Positions 16,693 through 23,619 of a stretch of DNA of 64,000 bases are shown piece after piece. The stretch spans positions 1-64,000 of the forward strand of contig NZ_FOSW01000016.1 of NCBI RefSeq assembly GCF_900114385.1, given 5' to 3'. Within the stretch, counting starts at the first letter, position 1. Every line of letters starts with the position of its first letter. Made by a program: the position numbers and the translations under genes. The notes beneath the pieces are model-generated. The model saw nothing but the letters and a program-made list of their open reading frames with translations. It was not told where the DNA came from and searched no databases. Source of the DNA: Geodermatophilus ruber (lineage in GTDB: Bacteria; Actinomycetota; Actinomycetes; Mycobacteriales; Geodermatophilaceae).

Positions 16693-17037
16693 TCACTCGG
16701 ACTGCGAGTTCTCCAGCTCCTGAATGCTCTTGTCCACCTCGTTGACGAAGGACCCGAAAGCGACGAAGGACACGATGATCGCCAGCAGGCAGATCGCCGA
16801 GCCGATAATCGACATGACCCGCTTCGACTTCCAAATCCCGATGACGCCGAGCACGAGGCCGACGACGCCGAGGATCACAGCGATGTAGTTGACGAACGGG
16901 ATCCAGCTCAGGAACAGCGCGACAATGCCGAGCACCAGGCTGGTGATCGCCAGACCGGCGCCCTTCTGCTGCTGCACCGGCTGCTGCGGATACCCGTACT
17001 GCGGGGCCTGCTGCTGCTCATTGTAGGGCGTGCTCAT
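16693..17037 (-). CDS. DUF4190 domain membrane protein
   Basis: A 114-residue protein. The Gln/Tyr/Pro-rich cytoplasmic start (MSTPYNEQQQAPQYGYPQQP) is followed by two hydrophobic segments, about residues 27-50 and 53-68, with GAGLAITSLVLGIVALFLSW and ILGVVGLVLGVIGIWKSK. A third segment lies near 73-95, with an acidic tail. Two-helix DUF4190 proteins with such a start are common in Actinomycetota; the function is unknown. Codon use is less GC-biased than in the flanking chromosome, so it is probably cargo of the older mobile element. It has its own terminator. Confidence 0.75.
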   Translation of the reverse strand: MSTPYNEQQQAPQYGYPQQPVQQQKGAGLAITSLVLGIVALFLSWIPFVNYIAVILGVVGLVLGVIGIWKSKRVMSIIGSAICLLAIIVSFVAFGSFVNEVDKSIQELENSQSE

Positions 17038-17222
17038 CTTTGGGTTCTCCCGTTTGTGGTTGGCCGGCAGGTACTACCGAACCGTGCGGCGCAGACCGTA
17101 CTCGACGGCGGCCGCAAATGCCTGGAAGGGAGTGATGCGTGCAACGGCTCGGTGCGCAGTCGGTATCGCCCTCCACTCCTGTCCCGCACACACCGCGACT
17201 CGCGTTCGGAACACTGACAACA

Positions 17223-17333
17223 CCAGTCCCAACCGGCCTCGAGGATCGAGAGAATGCGCTCCTTAAACTTGGCGGCCTTCTCGGTGAAAGTGAAGGCGAT
17301 AACGTTGGACTGGCCGATCTTGTCGCCGGCAAG
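17223..17333 (-). pseudogene. Fragment of a UvrD-type superfamily I helicase
   Basis: The minus strand reads QLAGDKIGQSNVIAFTFTEK followed by AAKFKERILSILEAG. This is close to the motif Ia region of UvrD/Rep helicases (…IIAFTFTEKAAxELKERI…). Neither the Walker A segment nor later helicase motifs are present on either side. It is a short relic, probably of an element-borne helicase gene, in an otherwise uninterpretable stretch (17038-17420). Confidence 0.45.
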
Positions 17334-17487
17334 CTGTCTCTGCAGACCAAGAAGGGCAACGCGCGAAGTGAAGGTGTCGGCGCTGCTGGCCGGGCGCATC
17401 GCACACGCGGACTCGATCGATGCCGGCCCTGGCTCGGGAGGCGGCGGACCGGATGGGCGCCCTGCTGCTGCCAGGTAAGGGTGGGCA

Positions 17488-17510
17488 AACTGCAACCACA
17501 ACTGCGACCA
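17488..17510 (+). repeat. Arm-type-like direct repeat near the left att site
   Basis: AACTGCAACCACAACTGCGA, two tandem copies of an AACTGCAACCA-type unit, inside the old integrase end. Related pairs lie at 17717-17740 and 30383-30405. Integrases of this family bind short repeats of this kind beside the crossover site. Confidence 0.35.
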
Positions 17511-17559
17511 GAGACGACTCAGGCCTCCCTCCCGGAGGAGAACGGCCTGGTCATCGGGG

Positions 17560-17601
17560 TGGAGCTGAGGGGACTCGAACCCCCGACCCCCACACTGCCA
17601 G
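17560..17601 (-). repeat. attL: Left attachment site: copy of the tRNA-Ala 3' part
   Basis: 42 bases identical, apart from one C/T change, to 30455-30496, which is the 3' part of the intact tRNA-Ala from its anticodon loop to the discriminator base. Identity ends right at TGCCAG, so the crossover lies at or before this point. With the right copy it delimits a 12.9-kb element. Confidence 0.75.
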
Positions 17602-17716
17602 GCCGTCATGATCGCGTTCGCGGACATCCGCAGAAGTCCGAAGCAGCGCTCTGAGCAGCAGATTCACGCTGTTCCGAGACAAGAGCGGACGCAGGCGGAC
17701 GGCCACGAATTCACCG

Positions 17717-17740
17717 CAACTGCAACCAGAACTGCCACCA
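17717..17740 (+). repeat. Arm-type-like direct repeat, element side of attL
   Basis: CAACTGCAACCAGAACTGCC and the following ACCA: two related units like those at 30383-30405, but outside any integrase homology. It lies about 115 bases inside the left att site, where a second integrase arm-binding site is expected. Confidence 0.4.
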
Positions 17741-17812
17741 CCGGGAGCCGCCTCCACATGGTTGCGCCCGATCCTGACGGCGCGCCTACCGCCTTGGGTC
17801 AGAGCCTCCCGC

Positions 17813-17840
17813 GTGTCCCTGAAGGCGGCCTTAGAGACAC
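17813..17840 (-). repeat. Cassette-boundary palindrome 1 (short-core variant)
   Basis: GTGTCCCTGAAGGCGGCCTT followed by AGAGACAC. Imperfect palindrome lying 26 bases before the start of the first array gene. It reads as the reverse complement of the TAAGGCCGCCTTCAGGGACA variant. Confidence 0.6.
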
Positions 17841-17866
17841 CACTGGCGTCGGTAGCGTGCTCGCCT

Positions 17867-18607
17867 GTGGTCAGGTTCTGGCAGGTGGACTTCTATCCGA
17901 TGGAAGCGCACACAGCCGTCATCGAGGCACATCCCCGCTGGGTCCTGACCCCGGTCAAGAGGTTGGCCAAGTGCGGCACAGCTGTGACGCGGGCGTACAG
18001 CCAGGCGTTGCGAACAGGGCCTCCCGTGGAGGCAAAGACCTCCTGGGGACGCTTCGTCTTCACCCCGGACGCGCCGCCGTTCGCGCCGAGCCGCGTTCCA
18101 GCCCTCGGGTCGCTTGGCATGGGCGAGATCCACGAGGTCCAGCCGCCACCGCTTTCACTGCTGGACGCGCCTGACTACGACCGCCGTCTCGGCCTCCTGA
18201 CGTTCCTCCATGAGCACCTGCTCCGTCTGGCTGCTGCGCTCGACTGGTACACGCAGCCCTTCGAACAGGCCCGGCTCGCGGTCCTCGCTAGCGACCTCCG
18301 CTACGTGCTCCGGTCACCCATGAAGGCCAGCCCGGACCGGCGACATCGCGCGGGGGTGACGATGGAAGTCGACGGCAACGGCGACGCCTGGCTGGAGTTA
18401 GCGGTGCTGACCCAGGCGGGCGACGTCGTACACACCAGCCCGCCCCTGATGACGCATGAGAGCGAGCGCGGATTCAACGCTGTTCGTCGGACCATCCATT
18501 GGTCGAGCCGGACAACGGTCACCGTCGACGCCTGGCCGCTTGACGACCCGTTCGGCCCAGAGGGAGGCGGCAAGTACATGGCCGAAGTCAGGGGTGATGT
18601 CTCTTAG
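17867..18607 (+). CDS. Hypothetical protein (array gene 1)
   Basis: A soluble protein of about 246 residues that I do not recognise. The GTG at 17867 is preferred because it lies just after the boundary palindrome; an upstream in-frame ATG at 17762 would put the palindrome inside the coding region. It begins VVRFWQVDFYPMEAHTAVIE. The middle has LGLLTFLHEHLLRLAAALDW and the end is strand-rich (VTMEVDGNGDAWLELAVLTQ). There is no signal peptide, membrane segment or known catalytic motif. The TAG stop falls inside the next boundary palindrome (18598-18624), so the gene and site look like one unit. Confidence 0.55.
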   Translation: MVRFWQVDFYPMEAHTAVIEAHPRWVLTPVKRLAKCGTAVTRAYSQALRTGPPVEAKTSWGRFVFTPDAPPFAPSRVPALGSLGMGEIHEVQPPPLSLLDAPDYDRRLGLLTFLHEHLLRLAAALDWYTQPFEQARLAVLASDLRYVLRSPMKASPDRRHRAGVTMEVDGNGDAWLELAVLTQAGDVVHTSPPLMTHESERGFNAVRRTIHWSSRTTVTVDAWPLDDPFGPEGGGKYMAEVRGDVS

Positions 18608-18624
18608 TGGGCCGCTTGAGGACA
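18598..18624 (+). repeat. Cassette-boundary palindrome 2
   Basis: TGTCTCTTAGTGGGCCGCTT then GAGGACA. Standard core AGTGGGCCGCT in plus orientation; the stop codon of the preceding gene lies inside it. Confidence 0.7.
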
Positions 18625-18676
18625 CCGCGCGGCGTGCTCCTGCCAGCACGAATGACGTTGCTGCGAAACTCGCTCG

Positions 18677-18955
18677 GTGCCCCTCATCATCGCCGTGCTC
18701 ATCGCGGTTCTCCCTGCGGCCGTGATGCTCGGCGGCCGCAGGTGGTCTGTTGGAGGTGTCGCTCTGTGGGTACTCAGCGTCGGCCTTCTGGTCCTGTGGG
18801 TCGTGGCCTTGGACCGGGACATGACTCAGGCTGACGAGATGGGCGGCCCCGGCAGCATCCTGGCCGGAGTCGGGTGGTTGATCGGGGGCGTGGCGACCGC
18901 CCTGGCTTCCGTCTTGGTGACGAGCCGAAGACGCGGCTCGGGCGTCCGCCCCTGA
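18677..18955 (+). CDS. Small membrane protein (array gene 2)
   Basis: A 92-residue protein with three hydrophobic segments (about residues 2-18, 25-43 and 60-81) and a basic C-terminus (SRRRGSGVRP). It starts at GTG 18677 without a ribosome site, so it may be leaderless. No family recognised. It is enclosed between boundary palindromes at 18598 and 18986, so it forms one cassette of about 390 bases. Confidence 0.5.
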   Translation: MPLIIAVLIAVLPAAVMLGGRRWSVGGVALWVLSVGLLVLWVVALDRDMTQADEMGGPGSILAGVGWLIGGVATALASVLVTSRRRGSGVRP

Positions 18956-19427
18956 ACCGAGGTCAGGGGGGGCGCTAACCCAGGGCGTCCCTAAGTGGGC
19001 CGCTTAGGGCGAGTTTCGCGGGCTCCCCGGGCCAGACGTCCTGGCTGCATCTCGGGCGCTCGCATCCGCGGCGTTAGCCCGATCTGTCACCCCTCATTTG
19101 CCGTACTCAGCTCGCGTGAGTTCGGCAGCAAGGGGTGAAACGGGTGGACAAGTCCGTCTGCCGGCGAGTGTCCTCTCTGCACGCGTGGCGAGGCAAACGC
19201 AATCTGCGTGAGTACCCCGTGCGGTCGCGAGGGCGGGACTGCCGTCATCGGGGGCGCACCGACAGCGACCTCTCCGTCGTCACGGGAGCCGGCACCGCCG
19301 GTCTCATCGCCCTCGCTCTGGGCCGGCTTTCCCATCTCGTCGTGAGCGGACCCGGCAAGATCACCGGGCCGAGCGGCGCGGCTGCCGCCGAGGCCGCTGA
19401 CAGCGACGAACACGGCACACTCCCTGC
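18956..19427. other. Non-coding stretch with boundary site and outer inverted repeat
   Basis: No convincing gene. It holds boundary palindrome 3 near its left end. A wider inverted repeat, GCTAAC (18974-18979) with GTTAGC (19073-19078), encloses that palindrome. Open frames here have no ribosome site and unlikely composition. Confidence 0.4.
18986..19012 (+). repeat. Cassette-boundary palindrome 3
   Basis: CGTCCCTAAGTGGGCCGCTT then AGGGCGA. The arms CCCTAAG/CTTAGGG pair perfectly around TGGGCCG. It lies 30 bases after array gene 2. Confidence 0.7.
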
Positions 19428-19868
19428 GTGCATGAACTTCGGAGCGCCCTGGTCCGGTTGACGGTCGGGCAGCAGCCGACCGAGGAGCTTCCCGACCTGG
19501 CGGCACGCGCCCTCGCCGAGGGCATCGACGCGCCAGCCTTGCGCGAGTTGACCGGCCTGAGTCGGGCGGACGTTCGGGAGGCCCGAGACCTGTTCCTGCT
19601 CGCGATGGAGCAACTGGGTGCCGACGTCCCCGTGTCCCGTTGGGATGCCGTCCGGTTCTGGGCCGCGGAAATCGTCAATGGCGCGCTCACGCCCTACGAG
19701 GGCGCTCGCCTCATCTGGTTCCACGGCTACTTGGAACTCGACTGCCCTGATGAGTTGACCCCGTTCGTCGGCCTCGCCAGCGAATGGGAAGACGATCCCG
19801 CCCACCGCGCCCTCTATGAGCAAGACATCCTGAACGAGGCGCGCCAACTCATCGGTCAATCCGCATAG
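19428..19868 (+). CDS. Hypothetical soluble protein (array gene 3)
   Basis: A 146-residue acidic, helix-rich protein. The first half resembles a repeat of helical segments (DLAARALAEGIDAPALRELT, DVREARDLFLLAMEQLG). The second half has DAVRFWAAEIVNGALTPYEG and ARLIWFHGYLEL. Proteins with such a C-terminal part appear scattered in actinobacteria with no assigned function. The GTG at 19428 lacks a strong ribosome site. The TAG stop begins one base before the partial boundary palindrome at 19867, repeating the stop-in-site layout seen at 18607. Confidence 0.6.
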   Translation: MHELRSALVRLTVGQQPTEELPDLAARALAEGIDAPALRELTGLSRADVREARDLFLLAMEQLGADVPVSRWDAVRFWAAEIVNGALTPYEGARLIWFHGYLELDCPDELTPFVGLASEWEDDPAHRALYEQDILNEARQLIGQSA

Positions 19869-19889
19869 AAGGCGGCCCGAATAGGGACA
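19867..19889 (-). repeat. Cassette-boundary palindrome 4 (degenerate)
   Basis: AGAAGGCGGCCCGAATAGGG then ACA. It shares the GGCGGCC core and one GGGACA arm; the other arm is eroded. It overlaps the stop codon of array gene 3. Confidence 0.45.
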
Positions 19890-19896
19890 TACCCGG

Positions 19897-20547
19897 CTAG
19901 GAGGGTCCCAGCCAGTTCCGAATAAGAGGTGCGGCGCGGTGCAGTGAAGCCGCGACCTCATGTGCACGGACTAATACCGCTGCCTCATGAGTCGTCGCGA
20001 GTGCGAGCACTCGCATTCCGGCTGCCAGCCCTGCCTCTACCCCCGCAGGCGCATCCTCCACGACCAGGCAAGACGCTGGGTCTACCCCGAGCAGTCGGGC
20101 GGCAAGCAGGTAGCCCTCCGGATCAGGCTTACCCCTGGTAACCGCCTCGGTATCCACCAGAACCATTGGGCTCGGGGCTCCGCCTGCCGTGAGGCGACTG
20201 CACACCGTGGCAGACCGCCCAGAAGTGACGATGGCCCATTCAGCTAATGGGAGCTCCGCAAGCAGCGCGGCGGCCCCGGGGTACAGCGGAAAGGCATTGC
20301 CCTCTCCAGCGACGTACTTCCGCAACAGCGTGTACTCAGCTGCTGGATCGAGCAGCGGCGCGACTTCGGCGACGGTCTCAAGCGGACGGCGGGCGTGTGT
20401 GGCAGCCCAGACCACGTCGGGCTCCAGCCCCCGCAAGCTGGCCCAGCGATCCCAGACCCGCCGATAGGCCGTGTAGGAGTCCACTAGCACGCCGTCGACA
20501 TCGAAGAGGACAGCACGCCGGCCGGTGCGTTGGGTCACCTCGATCAC
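19897..20547 (-). CDS. HAD-superfamily phosphatase (subfamily IA)
   Basis: A 216-residue phosphohydrolase. All four HAD motifs are seen: motif I VLFDVDGVLVDSY (nucleophile and acid aspartates), motif II WAIVTSGRS, motif III Lys in VTRGKPDPEGYL, and motif IV CLVVEDAPAGVEAGLAAGM. The helical cap lies after motif I, as in sugar-phosphate phosphatases and beta-phosphoglucomutases of subfamily IA. The phosphatase assignment is firm; the substrate is unknown. Convergent with array gene 3, it looks like a metabolic gene captured as a cassette. Confidence 0.85.
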   Translation of the reverse strand: MIEVTQRTGRRAVLFDVDGVLVDSYTAYRRVWDRWASLRGLEPDVVWAATHARRPLETVAEVAPLLDPAAEYTLLRKYVAGEGNAFPLYPGAAALLAELPLAEWAIVTSGRSATVCSRLTAGGAPSPMVLVDTEAVTRGKPDPEGYLLAARLLGVDPASCLVVEDAPAGVEAGLAAGMRVLALATTHEAAVLVRAHEVAASLHRAAPLIRNWLGPS

Positions 20548-20663
20548 CGGTACACCCTGTCAGGCGCTCCGGGCCTGGCTCCTGCGCAAAAGGAAAGACG
20601 TGCTCACAAAGGGCTGCCCTCGCCACTCCGCCACCATCCCTGGGACGGCCCGCCGTGTTCATG

Positions 20664-20690
20664 TGTCCCTTGAGGCCGCCGGGTCGCCCC
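20664..20690 (+). repeat. Cassette-boundary palindrome 5 (degenerate)
   Basis: TGTCCCTTGAGGCCGCCGGG then TCGCCCC. Left arm and GGCCGCC core are conserved, the right arm is eroded. It lies between the HAD and lipoprotein genes. Confidence 0.4.
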
Positions 20691-20727
20691 GCGGTGCGGC
20701 TCGCACCGGACGCACGGATGTGCGGTC

Positions 20728-21657
20728 TCAGCTGCCGACGGCCAGACGGAGTTGGTCGTCGGCACGCCACCAGCCATAGCCCTGGGAGACGGCGCACCCG
20801 TCGAGTGCGACGACCGTCTCCTGGCTCCCTCCCATGTTGAGCACGGCGAAGCTGGTCTGTTCGTGACGGCTGCAGCTCGGGTCATGACGCACGTGCCCTA
20901 GCGCCGTGTTCAGCGCCCGGAGCCGGTCCCCCGACAGAATGCGGTGTCCGTCGAGGTGGCCGATGCGGTTGCCGTCCGCATCGGTGGTGATGCGGTACTC
21001 ACAGACCGACACCGGGTCGGACAACGGCTCGGGTGCAAGGCCGTCGTCGGCTCCGCTCAGCCGGTCTCGCTCATCCAGCGACAGGATGTCCTTGAACGCG
21101 TCCGGGCACTGCGTGTCCACCGACAGCTGGCTCTGGATTCGGGCGTCCGACCGCTCCCGGACCACCGTCGTGACCAGTGAGTCGTAGGCGGACCGTGCCT
21201 GCGCGGTCGGGGCGCCACAGGTATCCACGGGCGCTCGCACGGCTCGCGTCCCACCATCGCCGTGCAGGTACACGACGAGCGGGTCGTACCCGATGGCAGC
21301 ACAGGCGATGCCCGACACCGGGGAGTCGTCGGGCGCGGCGTAGGCCTGGAGGAGTGGATCCAGCCCGCCGCTGACGCGCCGCACGACCTGGAACATCCAC
21401 ATGCCGTCGTCCGGGACGGCGCGGCTCTCCCGCGTGCAGATGTAGACCTCCGTGGCATCCGCGCCGCCTCCCGACAGGTGCTCGGGGGTCTGCACGGGGC
21501 AGGCGGCCTCCGGTTCCACCGCGGGTCCAGACGAGCTCGGCGCCGGAGTGGCGGGCGAGCCACCGCCGGGTGTGTGCTGCCCGGTGACGGCGGTGCCGCA
21601 GCCCGCGACCACGACGGCCAGCAGCGATCCCGCAATGCACCTGCTCAGGACCCGCAT
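20728..21657 (-). CDS. Predicted lipoprotein
   Basis: A 309-residue exported lipoprotein. Starting from ATG 21657 it has a short signal peptide MRVLSRCIAGSLLAVVVAGC with lipobox VAGC, then a Pro/Ser/Thr-rich linker (about residues 27-48). The mature domain has many cysteines (ACPVQTP, YICTRES, GIACAAIG, VDTCGAP, TQCPDAF, SVCEYR, DPSCSRH, DGCAVS), suggesting several disulfides and a secreted fold. No enzymatic motif is seen. Its role is unknown. The longer frame to 21783 is not credible as coding. Flanked by degenerate boundary palindromes. Confidence 0.7.
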   Translation of the reverse strand: MRVLSRCIAGSLLAVVVAGCGTAVTGQHTPGGGSPATPAPSSSGPAVEPEAACPVQTPEHLSGGGADATEVYICTRESRAVPDDGMWMFQVVRRVSGGLDPLLQAYAAPDDSPVSGIACAAIGYDPLVVYLHGDGGTRAVRAPVDTCGAPTAQARSAYDSLVTTVVRERSDARIQSQLSVDTQCPDAFKDILSLDERDRLSGADDGLAPEPLSDPVSVCEYRITTDADGNRIGHLDGHRILSGDRLRALNTALGHVRHDPSCSRHEQTSFAVLNMGGSQETVVALDGCAVSQGYGWWRADDQLRLAVGS

Positions 21658-21865
21658 GCTGGCAGGATGCACCCCTTTTCTCCCAGGGTTCCTGCGGCGG
21701 CCCCCTCGACGTGCCGCCCCGTCACCCGCGCAAGGTGATGCCGTGGAGAAAATCGGCATTCGGCGGGTCAGCTTCGTACCCACTAGCTCATCTTGCTGCC
21801 GAACTGATCCGCTCTTGAGTACGGCTCATGAGGGTAATCGCATAGGGCCAACTGTCCGTCGCGGA

Positions 21866-21894
21866 CGCGCCTCAGAAGGCAGCTTTAGGGCGCG
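21866..21894 (-). repeat. Cassette-boundary palindrome 6 (diverged)
   Basis: CGCGCCTCAGAAGGCAGCTT then TAGGGCGCG. Palindromic, with changed outer arms (CGCGCC/GGGCGCG) but a core like the short variant. It lies between the lipoprotein and AlbA_2 genes. Otherwise 21658-21941 has no gene. Confidence 0.4.
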
Positions 21895-21941
21895 CCCTGG
21901 GGTCTGTTCGTCCTGCCCGCCCGACCCCGACACGGTGGAGA

Positions 21942-22979
21942 TCACGCCTCGCTGATGGGCTCCCCGGTCGACCGGAAGATGAAGTGCCAGGACTCTCCGC
22001 GCCCTTCTCCCTTGTACCAGTCGTCGAGAGGCTGCCGGGTCAGCTCGCCGTTCAGTTTGATCGGGCGGTTAGTCCCGGCGATCGGCAGAGTCGCCGAGAA
22101 CTGGATCGAGTCGGCGGCTTTCGCCTCGTCGTAATCGCTTGTCAAGAGCTCCGATAGGTGGACCTGCAGGGGGAACGCGGCGGGACCGGTCAGGACAACG
22201 CCGTCTGTGCGCAGTTCTGCCCCGTGGGCACTCGCCGGGCTCTTTGGTCTTGGCTGCCCGATAGGTGACGTCGGGATGGAAGGACTTATCGAAAGCTCCT
22301 TCACCGTGTCGCCGTACGCGATCGACGCACGCATCGCGTGTGTGGGGAGCATTAGTGGGCTGGTGCCCATGTGCTCGACGAACGGCGTGACGTAGCCGTT
22401 CAACGACTTTCTCTCGGCGCCACCAGTGTTGCCGCCGGAGTTGAGCCACATGTCGACCTTCAGCAAGGTGGACGGCGGGTGGCCGATCGACGGGAGCAGC
22501 AGCCGGAGCAGTTCGTGGCGATAGGCGGACCGGGTCGACGTTCCTTCGCGCATCGGCACGTCGCGCCCCTGACCATTCTTCACGACGTACGGCACGCGGT
22601 CGGTTCCGAACGCGAAGGCGTGCACCTTCTCCGTCGCGCTGATGTGCACGAGCATGTGGCGAAGCACGTCGAGTGGCGTTTGATCGAACTGCCCCACCAT
22701 CCCCTGCCACCAGTCGGCAGGGTCGGTCGCACCAGGATCGACTACTTCACCGCTCCGGTCGTCGAAGCCGACGATGAGCACGACCGGTTCACCCGCCGCA
22801 CGGTTCGCGAGTCCGGCGAGCTGACGGGCCTTGTCCTTCTCCGGCCACCGTCCCTTGCATTCGACGAAGTCGTCTTCGGGGGGCACGTTCGCGTTGCGGC
22901 GCGCGTCGATTGCGGCAACGACGCGGCCTTCCAGCTCGACAGCGCGCATGTGGCGCAGGGTAGATGGGGTGACCGACAT
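21942..22979 (-). CDS. AlbA_2/Schlafen-like putative nucleic-acid-binding protein
   Basis: A 345-residue soluble protein. Residues 30-75 (EDDFVECKGRWPEKDKARQL, AGLANRAAGEPVVLIVGFDD, RSGEV) match the beginning of the AlbA_2 (Schlafen AAA_4-type) domain, whose E-[FC]K…A…AN…G…GvdD pattern is preserved. The rest shows no helicase or nuclease motif, but has a long region ending in beta-rich segments. AlbA_2 proteins occur as regulators and in defence or mobile-element contexts; a specific role here cannot be assigned. Flanked by boundary palindromes at 21866 and 23018. Confidence 0.55.
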   Translation of the reverse strand: MSVTPSTLRHMRAVELEGRVVAAIDARRNANVPPEDDFVECKGRWPEKDKARQLAGLANRAAGEPVVLIVGFDDRSGEVVDPGATDPADWWQGMVGQFDQTPLDVLRHMLVHISATEKVHAFAFGTDRVPYVVKNGQGRDVPMREGTSTRSAYRHELLRLLLPSIGHPPSTLLKVDMWLNSGGNTGGAERKSLNGYVTPFVEHMGTSPLMLPTHAMRASIAYGDTVKELSISPSIPTSPIGQPRPKSPASAHGAELRTDGVVLTGPAAFPLQVHLSELLTSDYDEAKAADSIQFSATLPIAGTNRPIKLNGELTRQPLDDWYKGEGRGESWHFIFRSTGEPISEA

Positions 22980-23017
22980 GCAGATAAGGCCACGCCCAAG
23001 CGGCTCGGGAGGCTCGC

Positions 23018-23050
23018 CAAGTGGCCCGGAATGGGCCGCTCAGGGACACC
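23018..23050 (+). repeat. Cassette-boundary palindrome 7 (left arm changed)
   Basis: Right half GGGCCGCTCAGGGACACC is intact; the left half reads CCAAGTGGCCCGGAAT and has lost the GTCCCT arm. It lies 38 bases upstream of the AlbA_2-like start. Confidence 0.5.
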
Positions 23051-23250
23051 GGCACGAAACGATGTTGCTCAAGCACGCCTAGATGCTCAAACTCGCATGT
23101 GTCAGATGAGGACGTCCGCGAGGTTCGCCACCGGACCTTGCAGGGTTGCGGGTTCAAATCCCGTCGGCACAACTAGCTGGGGCCGGAGCTCAACCAGGTA
23201 GAGCGCAGCGCCCCAGTCAGCTCAGCTGGCCGGGGCGTTGTGTATGTGGG
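23051..23250 (+). other. Cassette-sized segment with tRNA-like halves and no gene
   Basis: Between boundary palindromes 7 and 8 there is no protein-coding frame. It contains a T-arm and acceptor-like stretch, GCGGGTTCAAATCCCGTCGG then CAC (about 23147-23169). About ten bases later it has a D-arm-like stretch, GGGCCGGAGCTCAACCAGGT then AGAGC. The 3'-like half therefore precedes the 5'-like half. The acceptor strands could pair at six of seven positions. A hairpin CGCCCC...GGGGCG follows. Confidence 0.35.
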
Positions 23251-23281
23251 CGTCGCCCTAAGTGGGCCGCTCAGGGCGACG
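23251..23281 (+). repeat. Cassette-boundary palindrome 8
   Basis: CGTCGCCCTAAGTGGGCCGC then TCAGGGCGACG. Nine-base perfect outer arms (CGTCGCCCT/AGGGCGACG). It overlaps the stop codon of the minus-strand zinc-ribbon gene. Confidence 0.75.
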
Positions 23282-23465
23282 TGTCTCGCGGTAGTTCAGC
23301 CCCGCAGGCGTCGCACAGATCCCCCGCTCCCAGCGGCGCGCGGCAGTTCGGGCACGTGAACCGGGGCGGGCCGTCGGGCGGAACGGTTGGCGGTGGCGAT
23401 GTGGGCCAACGCCAACGGTCACGACGACGCCACCTGTCAGGCACCGGTAGAGGCACGGCCTTCAT
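23271..23465 (-). CDS. Small zinc-ribbon protein (array gene)
   Basis: A 64-residue protein ending in a zinc ribbon with two CxxC pairs: FTCPNCRAPLGAGDLCDACG. The N-terminal half is Arg/Trp/Pro-rich (DRWRRRDRWRWPTSPPPTVP) and looks disordered. The ATG at 23465 lies 12 bases from the upstream boundary palindrome, and the stop lies inside the downstream one, so the entire cassette is only about 225 bases. Function unknown; nucleic-acid or protein binding is typical for such ribbons. Confidence 0.6.
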   Translation of the reverse strand: MKAVPLPVPDRWRRRDRWRWPTSPPPTVPPDGPPRFTCPNCRAPLGAGDLCDACGAELPRDTSP

Positions 23466-23477
23466 CCTGCCCGCGGG

Positions 23478-23504
23478 TGTCCCTGAGTGGGCCGTTATGG
23501 GACA
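23478..23504 (+). repeat. Cassette-boundary palindrome 9
   Basis: TGTCCCTGAGTGGGCCGTTA then TGGGACA. It is embedded in a larger inverted repeat (GGGTGTCCCTG at 23476 with CAGGGACACCC ending at 23527). Confidence 0.7.
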
Positions 23505-23619
23505 GAGGGCGGCTGCAGGGACACCCCTGACTCGCCGAGCTAGAAGGTCGCTACACCCGTCTGGGGGCTCTGAACGAGACATGGTGCTCCCGGCACGTGC
23601 GTCGTCCTATCGTTCGGGC

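Larger units (their letters stand above)
17420..17611 (+). pseudogene. 3' end of a second, related tyrosine integrase
   Basis: The frame reads MPALAREAADRMGALLLPGK and GGQTATTTATRDDSG, then runs through the tRNA-derived repeat as in the intact integrase. The same nucleotides occur with few changes at 30315-30496, where they form the end of the complete integrase gene. Only the extreme 3' part survives here. It is best explained as the right end of an older, related element at the same tRNA gene, later separated from the tRNA by the newer insertion. Confidence 0.7.

Noticed and set aside
19087-19967. Minus-strand frames across 19.1-20.0 kb
   Set aside because: No ribosome site, shadow-like composition, and they overlap array gene 3 antisense.
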